A stretch of 64,000 nucleotides of DNA from Phycisphaeraceae bacterium. GTDB taxonomy: Bacteria > Planctomycetota > Phycisphaerae > Phycisphaerales > Phycisphaeraceae. The stretch lies in assembly GCA_028284155.1 (NCBI GenBank), contig JANQSF010000065.1, positions 1 through 64,000 of the forward strand, read 5' to 3'. Below the pieces are notes generated by a model. It had not been told where the DNA came from. It worked only from the letters and a program-made list of their open reading frames with translations, and ran no database searches. The position numbers were made by a program, and so were the translations under genes. Positions 33,925-43,029 of the stretch are shown piece after piece (the stretch's first letter is position 1; every line of letters begins with the position of its first letter).

Positions 33925-34076
33925 CAAGAACACTGAGTGACTGGCTGATTGACGCACCGGAGCAAGCCCGATGTCGGGCCGTTGCGGAGCCGCCGTCAGC
34001 CCAACCGGATCGCGTACACCACGACCCAACGCCCGTCGCCGAGCACGCGACGCCAGCCCGTAAGGACCGACTCACG

Positions 34077-35882
34077 ATGAGCCAGAGCAATCGACTTGAC
34101 ATCCGCGACGTCGAGGCCGGCCAGGCCGCCGAGCCGAAAACGACCGACCACTACAAGGGCATGACCGGCGCGCAAGCGTTCCACGAGTGCATGCGTGAGC
34201 AGCAGGTCAAGCACATTTTCGGCTACCCGGGCGGCGCGATCCTGCCCGTGTTCGACGCGATCTTTGAAAGCCCGCACTTCAAGTTCATCCTCACACGGCA
34301 TGAACAGGGTGCCGGCCACATGGCCGAGGGCTACGCCCGCGCCAGCGGCAAGGTCGGCGTCGTGCTCGTGACGTCCGGCCCCGGCGCGACCAACACCGTC
34401 ACGCCGTTGCAGGACGCGCTGATGGACGGCACGCCGATCATCGTGTTCTCCGGCCAGGTCGCCACCGGCGCGATCGGGTCCGACGCGTTCCAGGAAGCCG
34501 ACGTCACCGGTATCACACGACCTTGCACGAAGTGGAACGTGCTGGTGAAAGACCCGCACGAGATCCCCCGCCGCGTGGCCGAGGCGTTCCACATCGCCAC
34601 GTCAGGCCGACCCGGCCCGGTGCTGGTCGACCTGCCCAAAGACGTGACCGCCGCGACGATCACACGTCCGGTCGAGACGGAGCCGCACCTGCCCGGCTAC
34701 CACGTGCGCGAGTTGGGGACTTCAAGCGAGATCGAGCGCGCAGCCGAGATGATCAACCGCGCCAAGCGGCCGGTGTTTTACGTCGGGCAGGGCGTGATCC
34801 TGTCCGGCGCGTCCGACGTGCTGCGCAAGTGCGCCGCGCAGGGCAATATTCCCGTGACGACCACGCTGCACGGCCTGGGCGCGTTCGATGAAAACGACCC
34901 GCGCAGCCTGCACATGCTCGGCATGCACGGCAGCGCGTACGCCAACTGGGCGATGCGCGACGCGGACTGTGTCATCTCCGTCGGCGCCCGCTTCGACGAC
35001 CGCATCACCGGCAACCCGCGCAAGTTCGCGCCAACGGCCAGGGAGGCGGAACGACGCGGTGACGGCGGCTTTGTCCACTTCGACATCGCCCCCGAACAGA
35101 TCAACAAAACGATCCCCGTGACGATCGGCGTCGAGGGCGACGCACGTAAAAACCTTGACCTGCTGCTGCCGCTGCTCGAAACGCGTGACCGCACCGAGTG
35201 GTTCGAGCGACTCGCCACGTGGAAGGCCAAGTACCCGTTCCGATTCAAGCCGGACGATCGCGAGTTTCACATGAAGCCGCAGGCTGTCATCGAAGAGTTG
35301 TGGAAGCAGACCGACGGCGACGCGATCATCTCGACCGGCGTGGGTCAGCACCAGATGTGGGCGGCGCAGTTCTACAAGTTCCGCCACCCGCGCCACTGGA
35401 TCACGTCCGGCGGCCTCGGCACGATGGGCTACGGCGTGCCCGCCTCGATCGGTGCGCAGTTGGCGGTGCCCGACAAGCCGGTGATCAACATCGACGGCGA
35501 CGGCTCGTTCTGCATGACCGCGATGGAGATGGTCACGGCCGCGCAGTACAACATCAAAGCCAAGACGATCATCCTCAACAACGACTTCCAGGGCATGGTC
35601 AAGCAGTGGCAGGACCTGTTCTACGAAGAGCGTTACAGCCACACCGAGATGCACAACCCCGACTTCGTCGCGCTGGCCGACGCGATGAATTGCAAAGGCT
35701 TCCGTTGCACGCAATCCGCCGACCTGTCGAAGGTCATGGACGACTTCCTCTCCCACGACGGACCGGCCGTGCTCGACGCGCTGGTCGAAAAGCACGAACA
35801 CGTGTACCCCATGCTGCCGGCCGGCAAGACCGTCGACGATCTGGTGCTGGGTGTGTGTGACACCGAGAAGCATCAGTGGTGA
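34077..35882 (+). CDS. ilvB: Acetolactate synthase large subunit
   Basis: A 601-residue TPP enzyme making acetolactate/acetohydroxybutyrate, the first common step of branched-chain amino acid synthesis. Seen: N-terminal GAQAFHECMREQQVKHIFGYPGG, catalytic Glu in HEQGAGHMAEGYARASG, substrate/FAD region FQEADVTGITRPCTKWN, GARFDDRITGNP, and the TPP motif GDGSFCMTAMEM...NNDFQGMVKQW. AAGGA lies ten bases before the ATG. Neither the small subunit (ilvN/H) nor ilvC follows; the next gene is on the other strand. The ~30-residue N-terminal extension before GAQAF is unusual. Confidence 0.95.
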   Translation: MSQSNRLDIRDVEAGQAAEPKTTDHYKGMTGAQAFHECMREQQVKHIFGYPGGAILPVFDAIFESPHFKFILTRHEQGAGHMAEGYARASGKVGVVLVTSGPGATNTVTPLQDALMDGTPIIVFSGQVATGAIGSDAFQEADVTGITRPCTKWNVLVKDPHEIPRRVAEAFHIATSGRPGPVLVDLPKDVTAATITRPVETEPHLPGYHVRELGTSSEIERAAEMINRAKRPVFYVGQGVILSGASDVLRKCAAQGNIPVTTTLHGLGAFDENDPRSLHMLGMHGSAYANWAMRDADCVISVGARFDDRITGNPRKFAPTAREAERRGDGGFVHFDIAPEQINKTIPVTIGVEGDARKNLDLLLPLLETRDRTEWFERLATWKAKYPFRFKPDDREFHMKPQAVIEELWKQTDGDAIISTGVGQHQMWAAQFYKFRHPRHWITSGGLGTMGYGVPASIGAQLAVPDKPVINIDGDGSFCMTAMEMVTAAQYNIKAKTIILNNDFQGMVKQWQDLFYEERYSHTEMHNPDFVALADAMNCKGFRCTQSADLSKVMDDFLSHDGPAVLDALVEKHEHVYPMLPAGKTVDDLVLGVCDTEKHQW

Positions 35883-35902
35883 GCGGCAGTCGAACCGCTC
35901 AC

Positions 35903-36199
35903 TTAGAAGAGTTCAAATCCAACGACCTTCCCGATTAAGAAGACGATTGCGAAAACGACGCCGAGCAAGAAGATCAGAACAAGTGGTGAGACGAATACGA
36001 CCATGATCTTCCGTAGCAACTCATCGGCTTCTGCCGTCTCGACTTCCTGTGGGTCCATGACAACCGACATCGCGTCCTCCTCGTCGAACTCTGTCCCGCA
36101 TTCGGGACAGATCGAACGTGTGAGGTTCGTCAGTTCGTAGCCGCAAACGCGACAATACAGTTTCAGGTCATCCGGTTGTGGGTCTGAATCCAGTAGCAT
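35903..36199 (-). CDS. Small zinc-ribbon membrane protein
   Basis: A 98-residue protein: a CxxC...CxxC zinc ribbon at about 16-36 (CRVCGYELTNLTRSICPECG), an acidic linker, and one or two transmembrane helices from about 66 to 96 (IMVVFVSPLVLIFLLGVVFAI). It converges on ilvB with 20 bases between stops. No known function. It belongs to the same general style as the zinc-ribbon membrane proteins at 9900 and 30836. Confidence 0.72.
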   Translation of the reverse strand: MLLDSDPQPDDLKLYCRVCGYELTNLTRSICPECGTEFDEEDAMSVVMDPQEVETAEADELLRKIMVVFVSPLVLIFLLGVVFAIVFLIGKVVGFELF

Positions 36200-36259
36200 T
36201 TGCGGAAGTGCCGTGTTACATGCCCACGCATTGTACGGTGCCTCGAAGTGTGGTCGCCA

Positions 36260-36604
36260 ATGGTGAATCAGCCCATCGCAACAACCCCCGACCCCCCGTA
36301 CTACGCCGTGGTCTTCACGTCACGACACTCTGGTGACGACTTCGAAGGCTACGCCGCGATGGCTGCGCGCATGATGGAGTTGGCGGCCGAGCAGCCGGGC
36401 TTTCTCGGTGTGGAGACGGCGCGTCGTGATGACGGCGTGGGGATCACCGTCTCATATTGGGCGGACGAGGCGTCGATCCGCGCGTGGCATGACGTGGCGG
36501 AGCACCGGGCGGCACAGGAGCGGGGCAAGCAACAGTGGTATCCCCAGTGGCGTGTCCGCGTCTGCAAGGTCGAGCGCGAGTACGGGACGCCATTCGACAA
36601 GTGA
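36260..36604 (+). CDS. Antibiotic-biosynthesis-monooxygenase (ABM) fold protein
   Basis: A 114-residue single-domain ferredoxin-like protein with the ABM pattern: YYAVVFTSRHSG, MMELAAEQPGFLGVETAR and VSYWADEASIRAWHDVAEHRAAQERG, and a C-terminal strand RVRVCKVEREYG. Many such proteins are small quinol oxygenases or heme/aldehyde-binding proteins, but the reaction cannot be assigned. The start at 36260 is preferred over an upstream in-frame codon at 36200 because the conserved fold begins soon after. It is divergent from the zinc-ribbon gene. Confidence 0.85.
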   Translation: MVNQPIATTPDPPYYAVVFTSRHSGDDFEGYAAMAARMMELAAEQPGFLGVETARRDDGVGITVSYWADEASIRAWHDVAEHRAAQERGKQQWYPQWRVRVCKVEREYGTPFDK

Positions 36605-36644
36605 CTCTATTCGTGTTGCGCAATCGATCGATCGCAAGCCCGCA

Positions 36645-38435
36645 TCACGGCTGTCGCCTCGCGGGCGGCTGCGCGTTGCTCGCATCGACCGACTTCTGAA
36701 GCTGTTGCACAGCCTTGGTCAGCTCAGCCAACTGTTTGGTCAATTGATCGAGTTGTTTCTTCGTGTCGTCCGGTTTGACCTTGGGCGCGGTGAGTGTCAG
36801 GCTGTTGGCCCGCAGCTTGGCGCCGGTCTGCGGGTCGACCAGGTGCAACTGTTTGCCGTCGAACCAACCGACAAACGGTTGACGCTTGTCGTCAGTCGCG
36901 GCATGGAACCAGCGTTGAAAGGCATCTTGCTGGGATGAAGACTTCTTCTTCCCGCCGCTTTGTTTACTTTGAGTACTGCCATCCAAGTCGCGGATGATGA
37001 TCTGCGGTCCCAACTCGGTAGCCCAACGCACCTTCGATTCCGCGCCGCCGCCGACCTGCATCCGCTCGTTCAGGCTGTGTGACTTGTCCGTGACAACCAC
37101 GCCCGGGTGAATCAGCGAGTACTCGTACTCGACTTTCGTGTGGGCGGACAGCTCCTTGAGGATGCGCTGCTTGAGCGCTTCGTCGATCTCCTTCTTGGGC
37201 GTGACCAGCAGCTTGATGCGCTTGCCGGACCGGTGCAACTCGACGTTGAGCGGTTGTCCCGTGCTCTCCTGCACGCGGTCGATCAGGTCCTTCATACCGC
37301 GTACGGGTTTGTCGTTGACCTGTGTAATCACGTCAAGCTTCTTGAAACCGACCTTTTCAGCCGGCGTGTCCTTGATGACTTCCATGACGACGACGCCCTG
37401 CGATTCGTCGAGTTTCAGGTGGGCGCGCAGCGTGTCGTCCACGTCGTTGATCGCCACGCCGATCCGGTACCGAACGACGCCGGCCTCGGTCAGCAGGCGG
37501 TCGATCGCCTGCCCGATGGGTTGCTGCGGCTTGATCCGCCGAACGACCTGCTGCCCGGTGTGGACCATGACCAGCACCAGCGGCTTGTCGTCGCCCTTGG
37601 CCTGGTGAACGACCTTGTCCAGGTCGGCGCCGGACCCGATCGGCGCGTCGTTCACGGTCAGAAGCACGTCGTGCAGCGTCACGCCCGCCTGCTCGGCTGG
37701 GCTCTTTTCGGCGACCTTGGTCACGACCACGCCGGTCTTCACGTTGAGTTGTGCCTTGAGCACGTCGTCCAGCGGGCCGACGGCGACGCCGATCCACGGC
37801 TTGTCAGCCTGCTGCTCGGCGAAGGTCCACTCCGTCAGGCGCGCGATCATGCTCTCGCGGTCGTGAGTCAGTCGTTGCAGGTCGGCATTGGCCAGCGCTT
37901 GTTTGGCGACAACATTCGTCAGGCTGATCGTGGCGTGATCTCTGGCGAACTTGTTGTGCGGCTGGTGGCATTGGGTGCATTGATTCGCGCCGACCAGGGC
38001 GGAGGTAACGAAGGACTGATACGGCTGCGCGGCGTCGGTCTTGGTTTGTGCCGACCGCAGCCAGAGGCTGGGGCAGTGATTGGGGGTGTTCAGCAATTTG
38101 TCGATCAGGATTCGCTTTGTTTGCTTCTCCGAGAGGCTCACGTACTTCTTGAGTTCCTCTGCCTTGGGCGGCCGACCGGTCAGGTCGAGGAACAGTTTGT
38201 TGATCAGCCGCTCCTGCGGCGACTTGGACGACTCGTCGGTCGCAGTCAAATAGACCACGGCCCGATCAACGACATGCTCGGCGGGCAGGTCTTGATTCGG
38301 TTTGCTCGCGGCGGTCGGGGACACGGCCGGTTCGGTCGCTTGGGCCGGCGTGGGAGGCGCGGCGAGCAGTGTCTGCGGCAATGCGGTGACGACTAGGGCG
38401 GCGAGCGCGACGGCGACAGTGATGAGTCGTTGCAT
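36645..38435 (-). CDS. Exported double-PDZ protein with single heme site and DUF1549-like start
   Basis: A 596-residue exported protein (AGGAG seven bases before the ATG; signal ends about residue 25). Residues 55-120 resemble the DUF1549 start of planctomycete cytochromes (ERLINKLFLDLTGRPPKAEELKKY). One heme motif CTQCH sits at 153-157. PDZ domain 1 spans about 213-303 (IGVAVGPLDDVLKAQ, SPAEQAGVTLHDVLLTVND) and PDZ domain 2 about 323-412 (TPAEKVGFKKLDVITQVND). The C-terminus ends in a short coiled coil. No protease triad is seen. It is last in a minus-strand operon after an ECF sigma and its anti-sigma. Confidence 0.8.
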   Translation of the reverse strand: MQRLITVAVALAALVVTALPQTLLAAPPTPAQATEPAVSPTAASKPNQDLPAEHVVDRAVVYLTATDESSKSPQERLINKLFLDLTGRPPKAEELKKYVSLSEKQTKRILIDKLLNTPNHCPSLWLRSAQTKTDAAQPYQSFVTSALVGANQCTQCHQPHNKFARDHATISLTNVVAKQALANADLQRLTHDRESMIARLTEWTFAEQQADKPWIGVAVGPLDDVLKAQLNVKTGVVVTKVAEKSPAEQAGVTLHDVLLTVNDAPIGSGADLDKVVHQAKGDDKPLVLVMVHTGQQVVRRIKPQQPIGQAIDRLLTEAGVVRYRIGVAINDVDDTLRAHLKLDESQGVVVMEVIKDTPAEKVGFKKLDVITQVNDKPVRGMKDLIDRVQESTGQPLNVELHRSGKRIKLLVTPKKEIDEALKQRILKELSAHTKVEYEYSLIHPGVVVTDKSHSLNERMQVGGGAESKVRWATELGPQIIIRDLDGSTQSKQSGGKKKSSSQQDAFQRWFHAATDDKRQPFVGWFDGKQLHLVDPQTGAKLRANSLTLTAPKVKPDDTKKQLDQLTKQLAELTKAVQQLQKSVDASNAQPPARRQP

Positions 38436-38489
38436 GGTGAACTCCTGCTTTGTGACGTCTTGGTTCCGTGCGAGGTTGTGCTGCACTGA

Positions 38490-39194
38490 TTAGTGGACGC
38501 GGTGACCGACGTACGCCCAACTCACTTTTTCGACGGGGATCAGAACCTTCTGCCCGTCAGGACCGGGGACGGAGACCAACTCGCGGTGTCGTTTGATCTC
38601 GTAACCCTTGCGGGCCATGACCTGGATCATGTATTCAGGGATGTCGGCGGGCTTCTGTGCGAGCCAGTCGGGATTGATCCTCGCGCCGTTGACGACGGGG
38701 ACGCGGATCGGGTCGCTTCGGCCGTCTTTGTCTCGGATTTCGACGTACGCAGGCGCGGTTTTAGCGGACCTGTCCGGTTGAGGATCGGCATTGACAGGAC
38801 GAGTCGGCTGCGGTTCGGGGCCGTCATTCTCGACGACGACAGGCGTCGCTGTTTCTTGCTGCGCGACTTGTCCGATTATCAGGCCGAGCAGGAAAACCAG
38901 GCCGATCATCGCCGCGGCCAACAGACGCCGCCAAACGCGTGGCGTGCTTCGATGGATTGGCATTGGCTCAAATTCAGGTTGATCGTGCTCATCCGAGTTC
39001 TGCATGCCCAGGTCGCGGAACGCTTCGGACAAGGCTTGCGACTCGATGAACGCCAGCGCGCAGTGTCGCCAGTGATCGGGGTGATCATCGAAGGTCGCTA
39101 GCAATGCTACACGCTCAGCGGGCGGCAGTTCGCCGTCGACCAGTTGTTCGATCTGGCGTTGCAGTTTGTCGTCGTGTTGCGTTGACGTCTTCAT
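38490..39194 (-). CDS. Anti-sigma-factor-like transmembrane protein
   Basis: A 234-residue protein whose start overlaps the sigma gene stop by four bases (ATGA). N-terminal anti-sigma-like helices LQRQIEQLVDGELPPAERVALLATFDDHPDHWRHCALAFIE include a His-x3-Cys but not a full zinc site. A transmembrane helix lies at about 93-112 (AAAMIGLVFLLGLIIGQV). The outer part is Pro-rich and ends in a ~80-residue domain. Coupled translation with the sigma factor strongly supports the role. The gap to the PDZ gene is 54 bases. Confidence 0.8.
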   Translation of the reverse strand: MKTSTQHDDKLQRQIEQLVDGELPPAERVALLATFDDHPDHWRHCALAFIESQALSEAFRDLGMQNSDEHDQPEFEPMPIHRSTPRVWRRLLAAAMIGLVFLLGLIIGQVAQQETATPVVVENDGPEPQPTRPVNADPQPDRSAKTAPAYVEIRDKDGRSDPIRVPVVNGARINPDWLAQKPADIPEYMIQVMARKGYEIKRHRELVSVPGPDGQKVLIPVEKVSWAYVGHRVH

Positions 39195-39757
39195 GGCGAA
39201 GCCTCGTTGATGTTGCGCTGTTGCAGGGCCGAACGGAGTCGTTTTCGTGCGCGATGCAGGCGGGTCTCGACGGCGCTGACGGTCGTGTCCAGGTGCTCGG
39301 CGATCTGTCGGTACGACCAGCCCTCGGCGTACTTGAGCACGAGCACGTCCATGTCGCGCGACGGGAGTCGGCCAAGTGCCTCGCGGAGCAGCGCATGTCG
39401 TTCCTCAAGGAGCAGCCAACTCAGCGGGTCGGTTGTTTCGCGCGTCGGTTCACGGTCGGCTGCGCGTTCGAGCAGTTTGCGGCGTCGGCCGCACCTACGC
39501 CGGTAGAGCAGGGCCTGCCGAACGGCCACGCGGTAGAGCCAGCCGGCGGCGTTGGCCGGCGTGACCAACCGCCCGTTCTGCCCGGCGGCCGCGAGGGCGA
39601 CCTCCTGCATCACGTCGTCGGTCGCCTGCGGCTCGCCCACGCGGACGGCCACCAGCCGGCGCAGCCAGCGCTCGTGCAACGCCAGCGCCGCGGTCCACGT
39701 CATCGCCGCGTCGCCGTCCGACAGGTCGAGCCTCGCGGCCGGGGTGTGGTCGTCCAT
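39191..39757 (-). CDS. ECF-type RNA polymerase sigma factor
   Basis: A 188-residue sigma-70 family protein with region 2 (LHERWLRRLVAVRVGEPQATDDVMQEVALAAAGQ) and region 4 (LPSRDMDVLVLKYAEGWSYRQIAEHLDTTVSAVETRLHRARKRLRSAL). It starts a three-gene operon with an anti-sigma factor and a PDZ-heme protein, so the regulon may concern periplasmic protein quality or redox state; that is inference. The start could be the second Met at residue 19. Confidence 0.92.
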   Translation of the reverse strand: MDDHTPAARLDLSDGDAAMTWTAALALHERWLRRLVAVRVGEPQATDDVMQEVALAAAGQNGRLVTPANAAGWLYRVAVRQALLYRRRCGRRRKLLERAADREPTRETTDPLSWLLLEERHALLREALGRLPSRDMDVLVLKYAEGWSYRQIAEHLDTTVSAVETRLHRARKRLRSALQQRNINEASP

Positions 39758-40153
39758 CGCTCAAAGAGTAGTTGCCGCCGAGAGGCAAACCTTGCACGCT
39801 TTTTGCCGTCGTGCGCACAAGCGTGAAGATCCGTCCCCGGTTGTGAACAGCAGATCAGACCAAGCGTCGAAATCATTCGCAGCCCCGCCAAACGACCTGA
39901 CGGGCCTGACAAGTCCGTGTCAGGGCGCCCCTCGTTTCGGCGCAGGACGAGGGTTTGCGTGTCAGGGGGAATACCCTTTGGTAGTCATGCAAATGACGGT
40001 CTCAAAACGGTTTGTATTGCCTTTGGGCTTGTCGGGGGGAGGGGGCGCATCGATGCCCTGTCAAGTCGGTTCGAATCGTCGTCAACACAGTGTGCGCCAG
40101 GTCCAACTGCGACCTGTGCAGCGCACGAACGCGCCTCGATTTGGAGCGGTAGC
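39758..40153. other. 396-base intergenic region, no gene recognised
   Basis: A gap between the divergent sigma operon and the sugar dehydrogenase gene, presumably with promoters for both. Two short hairpins were seen: CCTGAC...GTCAGG at about 39909-39928 and CCCTCG...CGAGGG at about 39931-39955. The frame of the right-hand gene stays open through part of the gap, but the signal peptide places its start at 40154. A tRNA-like GGTTCGAATC occurs near 40068 without supporting stems. A small RNA cannot be excluded. Confidence 0.35.
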
Positions 40154-41281
40154 ATGATTGTGATGAAAAAAAGTCCACTTCTTATCGTCGCGCTATTGGC
40201 CGTCGCGACCGCCGCCAACGGGCAGGCTGTCCGCATCGTCGAGGCGTTCCCGAAACTGTCGTTTCAGCGTCCGATCCTGTTGACGCACCTTGGCGACCGG
40301 GTCGTCGTCGCGCAGCAGGACGGGCGGGTGTTTTGGTTCCCGAGTGAACGCGACGTCGCGCAGGTACACGAACTGATCGACCTGCGGAATCGGGTCGGGC
40401 GGAAGGGCAATGAAGAGGGGCTGATCGGGTTGGCGTTCGACCCGAAGGTGCGGGAGAACCGTCACGTCTATCTGCACTACACACGTCGGCCGCAGAAGGT
40501 CAACGTGCTGTCGAGGTTCACACTCGACGAACGGTACAACACGGCCGACCCGACGTCGGAGGTCGAGTTGTTGAAGGTTGAACAGCCTTACCCGAATCAC
40601 AACGGCGGTGATATCCAATTTGGGCCTGACGGCATGTTGTACGTGTCGCTCGGCGACGGCGGGTCACGTGAAGACCCGCAGAACAACGCGCAAAAGCTGG
40701 GCAACCTGTTGGGCAAGATTCTGCGGTTGGATGTGTCCGGCGACAAGTTCGTCGTGCCGAAAGACAATCCGTTTGTGGGTGCCGACAATGCTCGGCCGGA
40801 GATTTGGGCGTACGGGCTGCGCAACGTTTGGCGGATGAGTTTCGATCGCGAGACCGGCGTGCTCTACGCCGGCGACGTCGGGCAGGACAAGTGGGAGGAG
40901 ATCAATGTCATCAAGAGGGGTGGCAACTACGGGTGGCGTGTCTACGAGGGCTCGCACGTGTTCAAGCGTGAGGAAATCAATCTTTCGGTGCCGTACGAAG
41001 GGCCGATCGCCGAACACGACCATGCACAGGCCAAGTCGATTACGGGTGGGTTTGTGTATCGCGGCAAGCGCATCCCGTCGCTGGTCGGGCGGTATGTCTA
41101 CGGCGACTACGAAACAGGACTGATCTGGTCGTTGAAGTACGACCCGAAGACGGGCAAGGCGACGAAGCCGACGTTCCTCGGCCACGCGCCGCAGATCACG
41201 AGCTTTGGCGAAGACCGTGACGGGGAGTTGTACGTGTGTTCGTTGAACGGGAAGGTTTACAAGTTCGAGTCGGTGGATTGA
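40154..41281 (+). CDS. Secreted PQQ-type glucose/sorbosone dehydrogenase-like protein
   Basis: A 375-residue exported propeller of the aldose sugar dehydrogenase (YliI/GSDH) family. GGAG lies seven bases before the ATG; the signal ends ATAANGQ. Motifs: RPILLTHLGDRVVVAQQDGRVFWF, LGKILRLDVSG, RPEIWAYGLRNVWRMSFDRETG, and GDVGQDKWEEINVIKRGGNYGWRVYEG, which holds the conserved GDVGQ...NYGW of the family. A PQQ role is known for relatives. The 3' end overlaps the end of recJ on the other strand by 25 bases. Confidence 0.9.
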   Translation: MIVMKKSPLLIVALLAVATAANGQAVRIVEAFPKLSFQRPILLTHLGDRVVVAQQDGRVFWFPSERDVAQVHELIDLRNRVGRKGNEEGLIGLAFDPKVRENRHVYLHYTRRPQKVNVLSRFTLDERYNTADPTSEVELLKVEQPYPNHNGGDIQFGPDGMLYVSLGDGGSREDPQNNAQKLGNLLGKILRLDVSGDKFVVPKDNPFVGADNARPEIWAYGLRNVWRMSFDRETGVLYAGDVGQDKWEEINVIKRGGNYGWRVYEGSHVFKREEINLSVPYEGPIAEHDHAQAKSITGGFVYRGKRIPSLVGRYVYGDYETGLIWSLKYDPKTGKATKPTFLGHAPQITSFGEDRDGELYVCSLNGKVYKFESVD

Positions 41282-43029
41282 CCCGATGCCAGACGCACGT
41301 CGCGGACATGCAGTTCGGCTCGGCGTTGGCCTTGCCATTCGCCGACCTTCGGTTGGAAGGCGACGTCGATGTCAACACCGGCGGGGAGTCGATCGGCCAG
41401 GTCGCCCAGGCCGAACGCGATGCAGCGGACGGGGCGTGACGCGCCGTCGCGGGCACGGAGCGTCATCTGCATGTGTCGGCCGTTCTGTCCGCAGCGTCGT
41501 GCGTGGGCGTCGGTCCGGACGTTGCGCATGCAGAGCGTCGGGGCGGGGTTGGATCGGCCGAACGGGGCCATGCGTTCGAGTCGATCCCACAGCGGCAGCG
41601 ACACGTCGCCAATCGAGCAGTTGGCGTCAATGTCGAGCACGTGCGTCAAGTCGGAGGGTTCGAGTTGCGTGTTGACGTGCTCGACCAACGCTTCGCGGAA
41701 CGCCTCGACGTTGTCGCTGGGCAGTCGCATGCCGGCGGCCATGGCGTGCCCCCCGTAGGTCGTCAGGTGTTCGTCGCAGGCGCGCAGGGCGTCGAGGATC
41801 GAGACGCCGTCGACGCTGCGGGCCGAGCCGTGCGCGCTGCCGTTGTCCACGTTGAGCATGACGACCGGCCGGGCGTACTTCTCGACCATGCGCGAGGCGA
41901 CGATGCCGAGCACGCCGGGGTGCCAGCCTTCATTGGCCAGCACGAGCGCGCGGCGCGTATCGCTTGCGTAGTCAAACTGTTCGACCTGCGCATGGGCTTG
42001 TTCGATGATGGCGCGTTCGGTGGCGCGGCGTTCGTCGTTGGCCTGGCTGAGCATCGACGCAATCTGTCGCGCCTCGTCCCCTTCCGCTTCCGTCAACAGT
42101 CGGACGGCGTCCTGTGCGTGGCCCATGCGCCCGCAGGCGTTGAGTCGCGGGCCGAGCACGAACCCGACATGAAACGCGGAGATGCGTTCTTCGCGCAAGC
42201 GCGCGGCGTCGATCAACGCGTTGAGCCCTGCAAACCGTGTGCGCTTGACCTGGCCGAGGCCGAACGCGGTGATGACCCGGTTTTCATCAACCAGCGGGAC
42301 GACGTCGGCCACCGTGCCCAGCGCGGCGAGGCTGAGCAGATCGACCAGCAGCGACTTGTAAGCGTCGGACACACGGTCCGAACCGCAGTGCACCTTGGCG
42401 AACTGCCAAGCGAGCTTGAAGGCAACGCCCGCGCCGCAGAGTTCACCGAACGGGTAGGTGACTTGCGGGTCTGTTATTCGGGGGTGAACGAGTGTGTGTG
42501 CGTCGGGCAGGCCGACGGGGTCGGGGGTGTGGTGGTCGGTGATGATCAGGTCGACACCGTGCTCGCGCGCGACGCGGGCCGGCTCGTGCGCCGTGATGCC
42601 GCAATCGACGGAGACGATCAGGGGCGTCGGTGTAGACGACGCCAGTTGCCGGATCGCGTCGCTGTTGAGGCCGTAGCCCTCGTCGATCCGGTGGGGGATA
42701 TAGGTCGAGACATCGGCCCCCGCTTCGGACAGGACGTGCCAGAGGATGGCGCTGGCGGTGATGCCGTCGACGTCGTAGTCGCCGTAGATCACGACGGGCT
42801 GCCCGGAGCGGACGGCCTGTTTCAGGCGTTCGGCCGCGGGCGTGATCCCCGGCAGGTCGGCCGGGTCGTGCAGGTGGGTGAGTTTGGGGTTGAGGAAGCG
42901 TTCCGCGGCGTCGCCGGTGTCCAGTCCGCGCAGTTCAAGCAGGCGATTCAGCAACGACTCGTCCGCGCCCTGGTTGGCCGCGGCCGGGGTGCGCCATCGC
43001 CAACGCATCAGCATCCCTGCTTCGGTCAT
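41257..43029 (-). CDS. recJ: Single-stranded-DNA-specific exonuclease RecJ
   Basis: A 590-residue DHH-family 5'-3' ssDNA exonuclease acting in recombination and mismatch repair. Seen: VIYGDYDVDGITASAIL (motif I), VSVDCGIT, IITDHHTPD (DHH motif), LGTVADVVPL, GPRLNACGRMGHA, and the DHHA1 GGHAMAAGM. The C-terminal OB-like part ends ELHVRDVRLASG. The start is not fixed by a ribosome-binding site; Mets at 43029 and 43014 both precede the conserved WRWRTP. The C-terminus overlaps the sugar dehydrogenase 3' end antisense. It is divergent from the SpoIID-like gene. Confidence 0.93.
   Translation of the reverse strand: MTEAGMLMRWRWRTPAAANQGADESLLNRLLELRGLDTGDAAERFLNPKLTHLHDPADLPGITPAAERLKQAVRSGQPVVIYGDYDVDGITASAILWHVLSEAGADVSTYIPHRIDEGYGLNSDAIRQLASSTPTPLIVSVDCGITAHEPARVAREHGVDLIITDHHTPDPVGLPDAHTLVHPRITDPQVTYPFGELCGAGVAFKLAWQFAKVHCGSDRVSDAYKSLLVDLLSLAALGTVADVVPLVDENRVITAFGLGQVKRTRFAGLNALIDAARLREERISAFHVGFVLGPRLNACGRMGHAQDAVRLLTEAEGDEARQIASMLSQANDERRATERAIIEQAHAQVEQFDYASDTRRALVLANEGWHPGVLGIVASRMVEKYARPVVMLNVDNGSAHGSARSVDGVSILDALRACDEHLTTYGGHAMAAGMRLPSDNVEAFREALVEHVNTQLEPSDLTHVLDIDANCSIGDVSLPLWDRLERMAPFGRSNPAPTLCMRNVRTDAHARRCGQNGRHMQMTLRARDGASRPVRCIAFGLGDLADRLPAGVDIDVAFQPKVGEWQGQRRAELHVRDVRLASGQSTDSNL

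Larger units (their letters stand above)
33655..34076. promoter_or_regulatory. 422-base region upstream of ilvB: hairpin-repeat copy, promoter, candidate leader
   Basis: This gap holds, in order, a variant of the dispersed hairpin repeat (33662-33684), a sigma70-like promoter (33709-33736), a possible 32-codon leader ORF (33746-33844), an 8-bp stem hairpin (33902-33924) and a small GCCCG/CGGGC hairpin near 33967-33980. A ~330-base leader before an acetolactate synthase gene is long enough for attenuation, but alternative pairing was not modelled. No other coding frame is convincing. Confidence 0.5.

Noticed and set aside
40068..40078. GGTTCGAATCG, like a tRNA T-loop
   Set aside because: Flanking bases do not form a T-stem and no acceptor or anticodon arm is present.
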